From: Palaemon carinicauda
Lineage: Eukaryota > Arthropoda > Malacostraca > Decapoda > Palaemonidae
Direction of reading: 5' to 3'
Length of the DNA stretch: 64,000 nucleotides
Assembly: GCF_036898095.1 (NCBI RefSeq)
Contig: NC_090730.1
Span: forward strand, 21,152,344 to 21,216,343
In this document: positions 47,531 to 60,444 of the stretch, piece by piece
Position numbering within the stretch: the first letter of the stretch is position 1
Layout of the letters: every line of letters begins with the position of its first letter
Position numbers and translations under genes: made by a program
Notes under the pieces: model-generated
Seen by the model: only the letters and a program-made list of their open reading frames with translations
Database searches by the model: none
Told to the model about the DNA's origin: nothing

Positions 47531-50500
47531 TTTTCTCTCCATCTTCTAGTCCAACCACTTGACCCTCCCAACTGAGTCTGCACTTTATCCAATGATGCAG
47601 GCTTGTACTTCTGTATCCAAGGATATCTCCTAAAAAGAAAGACCTTTTTCTCTCCATCTTAAATAGTCCAACCCCTTGACCCTCCCAACTGAGTCCGCAC
47701 TTTATCCAATGATGCAGGCTTGTACTTCTGTATCCAAGGATATTTCCTCCTGATAAAAAGAAAAAGTTCTTTTTTCTCTCCATCTTCCAGTCCAACCACT
47801 TGACCCTCCCAACTGAGTCTGCACTTTATCCAATGATGCAGGCTTGTACTTCTGTATCCAAGGATATCTCCTAAAAAGAAAGACCTTTTTCTCTCCATCT
47901 TAAATAGTCCAACCCCTTGACCCTCCCAACTGAGTCCGCACTTTATCCAATGATGCAGGCTTGTACTTCTGTATCCAAGGATATTTCCTCCTGATAAAAA
48001 GAAAAAGTTCTTTTTTCTCTCCATCTTCCAGTCCAACCACTTGACCCTCCCAACTGAGTCTGCACTTTATCCAATGATGCAGGCTTGTACTTCTGTATCC
48101 AAGGATATCTCCTAAAAAGAAAGACCTTTTTCTCTCCATCTTAAATAGTCCAACCCCTTGACCCTCCCAACTGAGTCCGCACTTTATCCGATGATGCAGG
48201 CTTGTACTTCTGTATCCAAGGATATTTCCTCCTGATAAAAAGAAAAAGTTCTTTTTTTCTCTCCATCTTCCAGTCCAACCACTTGACCCTCCCAACTGAG
48301 TCCGCACTTTATCCAATGATGCAGGCTTGTACTTCTATATCCAAGGATATTTCCTCCTGATAAAAAGAAAAAGTTCTTTTTTCTCTCCATCTTCCAGTCC
48401 AACCACTTGACCCTCCCAACTGAGTCCGCACTTTATCCGATGATGCAGGCTTGTACTTCTGTATCCAAGGATATTTCCTCCTGATAAAAAGAAAAAGTTC
48501 TTTTTTCTCTCCATCTTCCAGTCCAACCACTTGACCCTCCCAACTGAGTCCGCACTTTATCCGATGATGCAGGCTTGTACTTCTGTATCCAAGGATATTT
48601 CCTCCTGATAAAAAGAAAAAGTTCTTTTTTCTCTCCATCTTCCAGTGCAACCACTTGACCCTCCCAACTGAGTCCGCACTTTATCCGATGATGCAGGCTT
48701 GTACTTCTGTATCCAAGGATATTTCCTCCTGATAAAAAGAAAAAGTTCTTTTTTCTCTCCATCTTCCAGTCCAACCACTTGACCCTCCCAACTGAGTCTG
48801 CACTTTATCCAATGATGCAGGCTTGTACTTCTGTATCCAAGGATATCTCCTAAAAAGAAAGACCTTTTTCTCTCCATCTTAAATAGTCCAACCCCTTGAC
48901 CCTCCCAACTGAGTCCGCACTTTATCCGATGATGCAGGCTTGTACTTCTGTATCCAAGGATATTTCCTCCTGATAAAAAGAAAAAGTTCTTTTTTCTCTC
49001 CATCTTCCAGTCCAACCACTTGACCCTCCCAACTGAGTCCGCACTTTATCCAATGATGCAGGCTTGTACTTCTGTATCCAAGGATATTTCCTCCTGATAA
49101 AAAGAAAAAGTTCTTTTTTCTCTCCATCTTCCAGTCCAACCACTTGACCCTCCCAACTGAGTCCGCACTTTATCCAATGATGCAGGCTTGTACTTCTGTA
49201 TCCAAGGATATTTCCTCCTGATAAAAAGAAAAAGTTCTTTTTTCTCTCCATCTTCCAGTCCAACCACTTGACCCTCCCAACTGAGTCCGCACTTTATCCG
49301 ATGATGCAGGCTTGTACTTCTGTATCCAAGGATATTTCCTCCTGATAAAAAGAAAAAGTTCTTTTTTCTCTCCATCTTCCAGTCCAACCACTTGACCCTC
49401 CCAACTGAGTCCGCACTTTATCCGATGATGCAGGCTTGTACTTCTGTATCCAAGGATATTTCCTCCTGATAAAAAGAAAAAGTTCTTTTTTCTCTCCATC
49501 TTCCAGTGCAACCACTTGACCCTCCCAACTGAGTCCGCACTTTATCCGATGATGCAGGCTTGTACTTCTGTATCCAAGGATATTTCCTCCTGATAAAAAG
49601 AAAAAGTTCTTTTTTCTCTCCATCTTCCAGTCCAACCACTTGACCCTCCCAACTGAGTCTGCACTTTATCCAATGATGCAGGCTTGTACTTCTGTATCCA
49701 AGGATATCTCCTAAAAAGAAAGACCTTTTTCTCTCCATCTTAAATAGTCCAACCCCTTGACCCTCCCAACTGAGTCCGCACTTTATCCGATGATGCAGGC
49801 TTGTACTTCTGTATCCAAGGATATTTCCTCCTGATAAAAAGAAAAAGTTCCTTTTTCTCTCCATCTTCCAGTCCAACCACTTGACCCTCCCAACTGAGTC
49901 CGCACTTTATCCAATGATGCAGGCTTGTACTTCTGTATCCAAGGATATTTCCTCCTGATAAAAAGAAAAAGTTCTTTTTTCTCTCCATCTTCCAGTCCAA
50001 CCACTTGACCCTCCCAACTGAGTCTGCACTTTATCCAATGATGCAGGCTTGTACTTCTGTATCCAAGGATATTTCCTCCTGATAAAAAGAAAAAGTTCTT
50101 TTTTCTCTCCATCTTCCAGTCCAACCACTTGACCCTCCCAACTGAGTCCGCACTTTATCCGATGATGCAGGCTTGTACTTCTGTATCCAAGGATATTTCC
50201 TCCTGATAAAAAGAAAAAGTTCCTTTTTCTCTCCATCTTCCAGTCCAACCACTTGACCCTCCCAACTGAGTCCGCACTTTATCCGATGATGCAGGCTTGT
50301 ACTTCTGTATCCAAGGATATTTCCTCCTGATAAAAAGAAAAAGTTCTTTTTTCTCTCCATCTTCCAGTCCAACCACTTGACCCTCCCAACTGAGTCCGTA
50401 CTTTATCCGATGATGCAGGCTTGTACTTCTGTATCCAAGGATATTTCCTCCTGATAAAAAGAAAAAGTTCTTTTTTCTCTCCATCTTCCAGTCCAACCAC

Positions 50501-50650
50501 TTGACCCTCCCAACTGAGTCCGCACTTTATCCGATGATGCAGGCTTGTACTTCTGTATCCAAGGATATTTCCTCCTGATAAAAAGAAAAAGTTCTTTTTT
50601 CTCTCCATCTTCCAGTCCAACCACTTGACCCTCCCAACTGAGTCCGCACT
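47531..50650. repeat. 124/117-bp satellite with higher-order repeat structure
   Basis: Two monomer types related to the 122-bp satellite. Type A (124 bp) has TTTCCTCCTGATAAAAAGAA then AAAGTTC. Type B (117 bp) has ATCTCCTAAAAAGAAAGACC and CTTAAATAGTCCAACCCC. Type B units start at matching points 47621, 47862, 48103, 48841 and 49702, that is at spacings of 241, 241, 738 and 861 bp. 861 equals six A plus one B, and 48557-49015 recurs at 49418-49876. Minus frames of 113 codons repeat each unit and are not genes. Confidence 0.95.
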
Positions 50651-50780
50651 TTATCCGATGAAACAGTCTTGTACATCTGCATCCAAGGATATTTTCTCCT
50701 CATAACAAAAAAAAAAAAAGTTTTTTTTTTTTCTCTATCATCCATAGTACAACCACATGACCCTCCCAACTAAGTCTGCA
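50651..50780. repeat. Terminal diverged satellite monomer
   Basis: One further diverged unit with an A13-T12-like run, ending at CCCTCCCAACTAAGTCTGCA, where the hAT-like relic begins. Confidence 0.8.
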
Positions 50781-51425
50781 CAAGCGATTATATTTTGGAG
50801 TGGAATATTGTTTTGCTGGAAATAGGTAACAACTTCATTAGATATTGTTTCAGTTTTTGTGTCTGTCACAAGACTTGTAGCAAAAAGCATCTCCTCTTTG
50901 TGTCCTTCATCTCTGTTAAATCTAACATATCCTAATAAAATGGCCTCATTATCTCATCAAGCTTAAGGGCAAACTGTTTCACTTGCAAATGGGATATCAA
51001 TTGTTTTTCTACATCCTCTGCCATTTTATCAATGCGTCGTGACACAGAAGAGTTGCTAAAACGGGATGTTAATAATTTCACTTGTATTTTGTTCCATAAC
51101 TGACGAAATTATAACGGACACTGCAGGTAGAATTACTGTTTCACCAACATTATGGGGTTTTCCTGCTTTTGCTATTATTTTGCTAATTTCATATAATGCC
51201 AGTAAACCATAACACATTTTACTCACTTTGTTATTAAACACTTGAGACACTGTTTTTCTAGTTTGGAAATCCTCACGAAGTTTTTTAAAGTAATCTACTG
51301 GGTGATCTTTATTTCGTGTGTGCTTCTTTTCTAGATGGATTCTTAGTTTACAAGGTTTCATACTATCATTTGAAAGTACATCCATACATATGAGGCACAT
51401 TGGTTTCGTTTCATTATGTGGTGCT
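50781..51425 (-). pseudogene. ZBED/hAT-type transposase N-terminal fragment
   Basis: On the minus strand 51400-51056 begins with a BED-type finger: MCLICMDVLSNDSMKPCKLR then IHLEKKH (C-x2-C...H-x4-H). It continues KDHPVDYFKKL, ISKIIAKAGKPHNVGETVIL and PAVSVIISSV. After a stop/shift near 51056 the frame continues with RIDKMAEDVEKQLISHLQVK and the QFALKLDE region, then degraded sequence to about 50785. The order matches ZBED5/SCAND3-like hAT transposase-derived proteins. These are usually over 500 residues, so only the N-terminal third is present, and it ends at the satellite junction. A domesticated gene is unlikely because of the internal break. Confidence 0.75.
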
Positions 51426-51509
51426 TGAATAAATCCCTAAGACAAATATCCAACGGATTACTGTCAGCACTTCTTTTTATTTGGAGTAGCCATGTGATGT
51501 CTGCAAAAG

Positions 51510-51512
<3 letters not shown>

Positions 51513-51597
<85 letters not shown>

Positions 51598-51600
51598 TTA
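51513..51600. repeat. (TA)n microsatellite
   Basis: About 80 bp of TA followed by TTTA repeats. Confidence 0.96.
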
Positions 51601-52440
51601 TTTATTTTTTTATTTATTCAGCTGGTAATACAATTATTGCAGTTCATAATATCTAATTACGATATATATATTGCTATTCATTTTTATATATTTTCGGCAA
51701 ATATAACACATACTTAGAAACAGAGTGCAAGGTAAGTGTTTGAGGTAAAACTGGTAAATAGAAATGTTATAGTTCAAATAACTTGAATGATTAAAAAAGA
51801 AACTATACAAGTCATTCACTATTATCATTAGGGTCACCATTGACATATTTTACTTCCTCAAAGCTGATTTTAATATTCAGATAATTGACAAGATATGAAT
51901 TAATATTTAAAATTTGTATCAAAACGGGAAAAATTTGCCATTTTTCTCTTCAGTCTTTTTATAATTTCATACTGGGCAGTGATTTTTTCTTTATTGAAAT
52001 GAAGAAATAAAAATACGATAGAATGTCTATACTTGGTACTTCATAATATCTCTTACCTTTCCATGATGGAGTTCAACGTTAGACTGAAGTAAACTGCTTG
52101 GGTGAATACACTTTTTAATCAATTTCCCCTATAGTTGATCCACAGGAATAGGCATAGGGCACTTAAACACCTGGGCACGGTGGGAGGTGATTTGAAGGGT
52201 CAGTAATCTACCTACCTCCTAGTAATCCTTATTGTCTCAACGCAAAGAATTTGTCCTCATTCTTGACTAAGCCAGGTTGGAACACAGCGTTCGTTCCTTT
52301 AAGATGAGTTGAATGGCCATTCAATATTTTAGGATTGCTTGGAATGTCACAGTCATTAAGATCATATTTATTGCTTAATAAAACGTGAAACTATTGTCTG
52401 TTTCTGGGGCGATTTAATAAAGAATAAGTTTAAGATTATT
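51601..52440. other. Unassigned AT-rich sequence
   Basis: No gene, RNA or repeat recognised. Confidence 0.4.
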
Positions 52441-52444
52441 TTTT

Positions 52445-52705
52445 TTTACTGGTGGGTTCCCACCAATATCCACATACCTGTTTCCTAGTGGATTCCTGGT
52501 AATATCCAAATTCAATGTTACTGATCGATTCCTAGCAATATCCAAAATTTCTATTCACTGGTAGATTCCGGGCAATATCCAAATTCCTAATAGCTGGTTG
52601 ATTCCCACCAGTATCCAAATTCCTGATTACAGGTTGATTCCCAGCAATATGCTAAATTTCTATACACTTGTGGATTCCCAGCAATATCCAAATTCCTATG
52701 GCTGG
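52445..52705. repeat. 36-bp degenerate tandem repeat, about seven units
   Basis: The core GATTCCCAGCAATATCCAAA recurs with its TTCC at about 52458, 52493, 52529, 52566, 52602, 52638 and 52675, spacing 35-37 bp, with many substitutions. Confidence 0.85.
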
Positions 52706-52892
52706 AAAAGGCAATGGTAATAGATGGAATTACAATAATCTTGTTTATGCTCTAATAAATGTATTTGTAAAATTCCTACATTATTGCGCCTCTCTGTTGT
52801 CTTAAAAAGATATTTACAGCATATGTTTTAAAAGTTGAAAATCTACTCGCAGGAATCGGCTAATATTTTGGCCAACAGTTCCTCTCCAACTC
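52706..52892. other. Unassigned sequence
   Basis: Nothing recognised. Confidence 0.35.
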
Positions 52893-52950
52893 TGCGTCAA
52901 CGACCTTAGATGTCAGAATGCCTGAAAACTTTAAATCATTCATTCCTCTC
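52893..52950 (+). mobile_element. Extremely truncated jockey-like LINE 3' end
   Basis: GCGTCAACGACCTTAGATGT then CAGAATGCCTGAAAACTTTA and AATCATTCATTC match the 3' UTR end of the LINE at 44175-44193 plus 46958-46995. This gives the uninterrupted form of that site. Confidence 0.75.
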
Positions 52951-53214
52951 CAACTGGTGATTGCTTAAAATAAGGACGACTTTAGCAAAAGAATGTTTGA
53001 ATAGTGCATCTCATATCGTGGTGTCTAATTCCCACTTTTCCTCTCCTCAGTAATTTGAGTATTGTTATGGCGGTCATGATCTATGAGTTCATGAAATGAG
53101 AGGCACTTTTGGAAGTTTGTATTTGACAAAGTCCTTCATATGATCATTTTCTAAACGTTCGACCTCCTAATCTGCTGTCATTAGGCCTACCTTTCGAGCG
53201 CCACCATCGTTGCG

Positions 53215-53372
53215 TAATTCCGCGGATATTAGGGAACACCGCGGATATTGGGGAATTCCGCGGATATTATGGAATACCGCGGATATTAGGGAACACCGCG
53301 GATATTAGGGAACACCGCGGATACTAGGTAACACCGCCGATATTAAGGAACACCGCGGATATTAGGAATATA
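53215..53372. repeat. 19-bp tandem repeat with CCGCGG core, about eight units
   Basis: The unit is CACCGCGGATATTAGGGAA; strict 19-bp spacing is seen between 53281 and 53300. Earlier units vary as ATTCCGCGGATATTGGGG. Confidence 0.93.
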
Positions 53373-53508
53373 AACTCTTAAGAATTTATTTTTCCTACTG
53401 TAAATTTTCACTTTAGAAATGCATTTGTACTTTGACTGTGAGATACAGTGCAGCATTGAATATTCTGTACGGTTATGATAATATAGCTCAGTACATTTAA
53501 ATATTGTA

Positions 53509-53511
<3 letters not shown>
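53373..53511. other. Unassigned sequence
   Basis: Nothing recognised. Confidence 0.35.

Positions 53512-53584
<73 letters not shown>
53512..53584. repeat. (CT)n microsatellite
   Basis: About 36 CT repeats. Confidence 0.97.
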
Positions 53585-53586
<2 letters not shown>

Positions 53587-53717
53587 CCTAGGAATAAGTA
53601 TTTTAATGTGCTGTAGTACACTGGTGATTAGGAAAATTGCAACGACTGTTTACTGTCATATTGTAGTAATTACATGATACTGTTCTATAAGATAATTCTC
53701 GTAATAATGATAGTAAA

Positions 53718-53928
<211 letters not shown>

Positions 53929-54278
53929 GTCACGCCCATCGGCATTACTGGATATATCACTACTCGGTCTCTCGCCATCCCTTGGGTAAGGGGAGAGGGA
54001 GTAGTCATTCCTGGGTTAGAGCGGATGTAGTTAGAAAAGGGGGGTGAGGGGGGGGGGGGAGAAAGGTTGAATCTGCATGTGCTGGCGCGTGTCCGTGTAT
54101 GTGCATATTTATCTAAGCATTTAGCCGTTATTTTTGACGGGTCTCGTATACTAGTATTTTATAATACTATTTTATAAAGATAGTATCAATGAAAATGATT
54201 GAGGGCCCAAAACTTGATGATATTTGATAATATAATACATTGTAAAATTAGTGTAATATGTGACCAATAATATGGAAA

Positions 54279-54280
<2 letters not shown>

Positions 54281-54340
<60 letters not shown>
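54281..54340. repeat. (CT)n microsatellite
   Basis: 30 CT repeats. Confidence 0.97.
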
Positions 54341-54343
<3 letters not shown>

Positions 54344-54748
54344 AAAAGTTGTAAGATTTTAATCATTTTTATTTTATGATAAATTTAGATAATTTTCAAT
54401 AAGATAAAGAACTTCATTTCAGGTTAAGTAATGAAGAATTTACATAATACATAATAATTCTGCTAATTTAATATATTTTGATATTTAAAGAAAGTTCTTT
54501 AGAGGTATCAGAACAAGATAATATGATGTTCAACTCTCCTCCTATGAAACATTTCCCTTATCAAAATGAAATTACAACGGAAATTAGATTTCCCTTCACA
54601 TCAGAGTTTGCTCCTTAAAATTAACGATAATGTCAACAACGTCTTATTTCTGGACAACGAGAGCGGAATACATTCCATGATCTCGTGGAAGGAGGTTTTT
54701 AAAGGGGTTTTTCCTTTAAAAAGACATTTTTTATTATTTCGTTAACGG
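54341..54748. other. Unassigned sequence
   Basis: AT-rich; no gene or repeat recognised. Confidence 0.4.
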
Positions 54749-54915
54749 ATCAGGGTAAATGAAAGTGGTTTTGTTAACAAAAGGTTGAATGAAACTGATT
54801 TTGTTAACGGAAGGTTAAATGAAAGTGATTTTGTTAACGAAAGGTTAAATGAAAGTGATTTTGTTAACAAAAGGTTATTTAAAGGGATTTTGTTATCAAA
54901 AGGTTAAATGAAAGT
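54749..54915. repeat. 30-bp tandem repeat containing GTTAAC
   Basis: About 5.5 units of GGTTAAATGAAAGTGATTTT then GTTAACAAAA, decaying at both ends. It runs straight into the left arm of the inverted repeat, whose first bases (AAAGTGATTTTA) look like a last partial unit. Confidence 0.9.
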
Positions 54916-55361
<446 letters not shown>

Positions 55362-55362
55362 T

Positions 55363-56276
<914 letters not shown>

Positions 56277-56346
<70 letters not shown>

Positions 56347-56369
56347 GTTGTTGTTTTTTATTCTTATTA

Positions 56370-56414
<45 letters not shown>

Positions 56415-56433
56415 TATTGTTATTGTTATTATT

Positions 56434-56500
<67 letters not shown>

Positions 56501-56535
56501 TTTTTACTATTATTATTATTGTTATTATTAGAAAA
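56277..56535. repeat. (TTA)n microsatellite, about 255 bp
   Basis: TTA triplets with TTG and TTTTTA interruptions. It is the expanded tail of the SINE-like copy C (TAA on the minus strand). Confidence 0.96.
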
Positions 56536-57134
56536 GCTACACCCCTAGTACGAAAAGCAATATTATTATTACTTAGTTGGGAAAGCAGGATGCCATAAGC
56601 CCAAGGACTCCAACAGGGAAAATAGCCCAGTGAGGAAAGGAAATAAGGAAATAAATAAACGACAAAAGAAGTAATGAACTATTAAGATAAAGTATTCTAA
56701 GAACAGTAACACCATTAAAATAAATCTTCCATATATAATATATAAAAACTTCAAAATGAAAAGAAAAACAAGAGGAAGATGAATATGGTAGAATAGTGAG
56801 CCTAGTGTACCCTCAAGCAAGAAAACTCTACCCCAAGGCAGTGGAAGACCATGGTACAGAGGCTATGGCACTACCCAAGACTAGGGAACAATTATTTGAT
56901 TTTGGAATAAACTTCTCTTAGAAGAACTGCCTACCATAGCTAAAGAGTCTCTTCTACTCTTACCAAGAAGAAAGAAATCACTGAACAATTACAGTGCAGT
57001 AGTTAACCCCTTGAGCGAGGAAGAATTGATTGGTAATCTCAGTGTTGTCAGGTGTATGAGGACAGAGGAGAATGTTGAACGAATAGGCCAAACTTTTCGG
57101 TGTATGTGTAGGCAAAGGAAAACTGAGCCGTAAC

Positions 57135-57217
<83 letters not shown>

Positions 57218-57240
57218 AGTATTAAAAAGCATTAAAGAGG
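56536..57240 (-). mobile_element. SINE-like dispersed repeat, copy C
   Basis: Shares the body of copies A and B (CTGTACCATGG...AGTCTTGGGTAGTGCC; CTCACTGGGCTATTTTCCCT) and the tail. The 5' head is replaced by a (GA)n expansion at 57138-57214 that apparently grew from the native CAGAGAGGAGG; GATCTAGTATT after it matches the continuing element. The tail contains an internal duplication (GAAAAGCAATATTATTATTA, 56551-56570). Confidence 0.75.
57138..57214. repeat. (GA)n microsatellite inside SINE-like copy C
   Basis: About 38 GA repeats at the position of CAGAGAGGAGGATCC in copies A and B. Confidence 0.95.
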
Positions 57241-57714
57241 TTGTAATTATTTATAAATATCTTCTATGTGATTTGGGCTATTAATATTACTTTCACTTGT
57301 TTTATTCGAAATAAAAGACGACCAAAGCTGGGATCAGCTCTCCTGGTGCAACGCTCTGAAAATTGCAGATTTCCCGAATCAAGTTTTTGAATTTTAATCC
57401 TTCGATCCAATAGAGCTTTTTTGTTAGTTTCTGACAACGTTTGAATCTGGATCATTGATAAGGGCTGCAGGGAACAATTTATTTGCTTGGCCTTCAACTT
57501 CTCCCATTAATTAAACTCGATTTTAGTTTTTTAATCTAATTGAACTATAATTGTTGTTTTTAATAAAAATAAAAATCTTCCTCCATCCCCATTATAAAGT
57601 GCATTAGACATATTAGTTTTTCTACTCCCCCAAAAATGTAAATAGCAGGTAGAAAGATAAAACAGCGGAACGCTTGGCTTAACATTATAAGATAATGAAT
57701 ACTACTATTGTGAC

Positions 57715-57717
<3 letters not shown>
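57241..57717. other. Unassigned sequence
   Basis: No gene or repeat recognised. Confidence 0.4.
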
Positions 57718-57812
<95 letters not shown>

Positions 57813-57826
57813 CTCTATATATATAC

Positions 57827-57917
<91 letters not shown>

Positions 57918-57975
57918 TACATATAAGAGAATTCACATATTGAGGTAGGAAAATATATGGATAATTTATTTATGT

Positions 57976-58049
<74 letters not shown>

Positions 58050-58050
58050 G

Positions 58051-58122
<72 letters not shown>
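57718..58122. repeat. Two (TA)n microsatellites
   Basis: TA tracts at 57718-57914 and 57980-58120 with CATA, TATG and CTCTA interruptions, separated by about 65 bp of unique sequence. Confidence 0.96.
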
Positions 58123-58125
<3 letters not shown>

Positions 58126-59060
58126 CACACACCTATAGTCAAACCAAAATCGTGTGGCAGGGAAGAACTTATACAGGTTCATTATGTCAAATTTATTAAA
58201 CAGCACTTTAACTATTTTTAATGAAATCCTATAAAACTTTACCTAGGATTTGATTATCAATAAAAATGTCATCCATTCCTTTTAATAATAGAATATAATA
58301 TAATAGATAGCTTGCATTGATCGAAAACGTGGCCTGGTTCTCCAAGTGCGTGTCAAATCTACTGCCTGGTGAAAAGTTTTTTAATCTCATTTAAAGACTT
58401 ACAGAAGACAATGGGCAGCTTGGCAAAGCATCCAGACGAAGGAAATATTCCACTATATTTGTAAATATTTTCGTCAGGAAAATCAAGGTCATTCCTTTTA
58501 TTGGTATTTCAAGATTGGAGAGTCGTGTGACTGCTGCAGTGAGAGAACTGTATATCCGTTGTGACGAGGATATAAACAGAAGCCCATTTTTCGAAATCCA
58601 AGACAATAGTTTTTGGTTTTTGTACGAGTTTCTTCTATATTTTTTAGATTACTTGAGCGGATTGTGTACTTTGAAAATATTCAAAATTTAATATAGTCTT
58701 ATTTTCTTTACCTTGTACCATAAACCTGGGTTAAGATGATTAAGATAGTTCTGGATAATCTAAAAGAAAGGTTCTTCCATATGATAAAGGCAACGCTGTA
58801 TTGATGTGGTATCGATGGTGGTTTGATTATATAAGCCTGCGTAAAACCCGGCTGGTGCTTGAAAGATAGCGACAGACATATTTTGCTGAGTTGCTGAAGC
58901 CTAATCATTATATGAGGAATGCTTTGAGTGGTTCACTTGTTATTCATGCCTGACGACATTGCCTGAATTGTGCGGAATGACAAGTATAACGTTGTTGAAC
59001 CAATTTATCAAATACAATTGTAATCTTATATCATTAGTTGAATAATAAGTTTTTATAACA
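58123..59060. other. Unassigned sequence
   Basis: No supported gene; minus frames at 58391-58606 and 58708-58908 have no recognisable domain. Confidence 0.4.
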
Positions 59061-59215
59061 TGTGACATCATTAAAGATTCTTCACAGAATTCCATCGGCC
59101 CTGACCAACTTTACCTCTGTTTCCACTTCTTCTCGGGTTTATGTCGGTTGCAATTGGGCGCTGAAAGGCCTTCCAAGCCCCAGCACCACTAAATTCATAA
59201 ATCCACCCTACCCAA
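59061..59215. repeat. Possible dispersed short repeat
   Basis: CTGACCAACTTTACCTCTGT then TTGCAATTGGGCGCTGAAAG and GCCTTCCAAGCCCCAGCACC resemble the style of short repeats scattered in decapod genomes. No second copy is clear in this window. Confidence 0.3.
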
Positions 59216-59525
59216 ACTTGAAGGGTTTCAGCACAAAACCCAGTTTCTTTTGGAAGTGGTTGACAGTCACATCTATCAAATCCTGCATATTCAGATTAGA
59301 AAAAAAAAAAATGATTTTGTATGTTAGCGTTAAAGGTGTCTTGTTTCAATTCTACTTTCATCAAAATAGATGACACCAGAACGTCAGCAGTGGGCTCCCC
59401 AGTAAACAGCTTAAACTTACGGTCCCAGGCTGGGAGTGATCTGCCATGCGAGTGATGAGCAAACACGTTACAACTGTACTAGCCAAGAGGTGTTAGCATG
59501 GAGAGATAGTCAAGAGTGTTTTATA

Positions 59526-59780
59526 TTGTGACGGCGGAGAGAAAGGTTATGACTCAAAGGCAGGATGCAATGAACTGAGTAACTTTATTAAAGAACACTC
59601 TCCTTTAAATACAAAACCTCAAGGCAACAGGAAATTACATGTTCGAGAAAATGACAATGTTACATAGGCGACACGCAGACATGTTTATTCTGGTTCTTTT
59701 TAGTGCGAGGGAAGAGCGCAGATACAAGCATAATATATACAAAATAATTTTTGTACGATCGTGTGACACACGGTTGGTAC
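59526..59780 (-). repeat. Possible solo LTR or other dispersed repeat
   Basis: Begins TGTGACGGCGGAGAGAAAGG and ends near ACACACGGTTGGTACA. It contains CTTTATTAAAG, a poly(A)-signal-like TAATAAAG on the minus strand. TG...CA ends and the length suggest a solo LTR, but no second copy or target duplication was found. Confidence 0.25.
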
Positions 59781-60175
59781 AATATACTATTTGAATAAAT
59801 GATCTACTCCACAAATGAAATAAAATCCTATAAAACGAAAATTGCCCTAGCTACTTTGTTTAGAGGTCTATGTGTAAGCCATGAATGTAAGGGAGGTTCA
59901 TCGAAGTTTGGTGGAAGTAAATTGGACATCACATATTTGGATGGGAGAGGGTTTTGATTTTCTACGTATTTTTTATCCCGAACCCCAAATCCCAACATTC
60001 GATATTTCCTAATCCGTCATAGATCTAGATTTTGAGTTATTTCGATGGACGTTGTCGAGAGGCAAAATTAAATTGTTGTTGTGTCTTGGTTTCAGTATAG
60101 TGTTTAAGTGATGTGATATTTAGGAAAATATAAGGTGGACTTGAAGAATATGTCGGTAGGATGGTATACACATTT

Positions 60176-60180
<5 letters not shown>

Positions 60181-60243
<63 letters not shown>
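60181..60243. repeat. Poly(T) run, 63 bp
   Basis: Uninterrupted T. It could be the A-tail of a retrotransposed minus-strand copy, but nothing recognisable follows it at 60244-60440. Confidence 0.9.
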
Positions 60244-60246
<3 letters not shown>

Positions 60247-60444
60247 GGGCCATTCTGTATTTAACAGGTTCCTTTGCCCATTGATAGGTGTCAGATGACA
60301 TTTTTCACTGGAAAGGTCGTTTATTAAAGGTTTCGTGATAAGTGCATTAACATTATTGCGGTGAGCTTAAAGTCTCCTCAAGGGGTTATACATCAGCATC
60401 ATTAGCTATTGTTAAACCGATGTAAATTTATGTTTCTCCTGTTG

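Noticed and set aside
47142..50769. Minus frames of 72-152 codons (WKMERKKNFFFLSGG...)
   Set aside because: Repeat with the 124-bp satellite period and contain one stop per three monomers; no gene.
53215..53372. Possible telomeric repeat because of TTAGGG
   Set aside because: TTAGGG occurs once per 19-bp unit, not in tandem; arthropod telomeres are usually TTAGG.
59062..59373. 103-codon plus frame
   Set aside because: Lies in a probable dispersed repeat and has no domain; likely chance.
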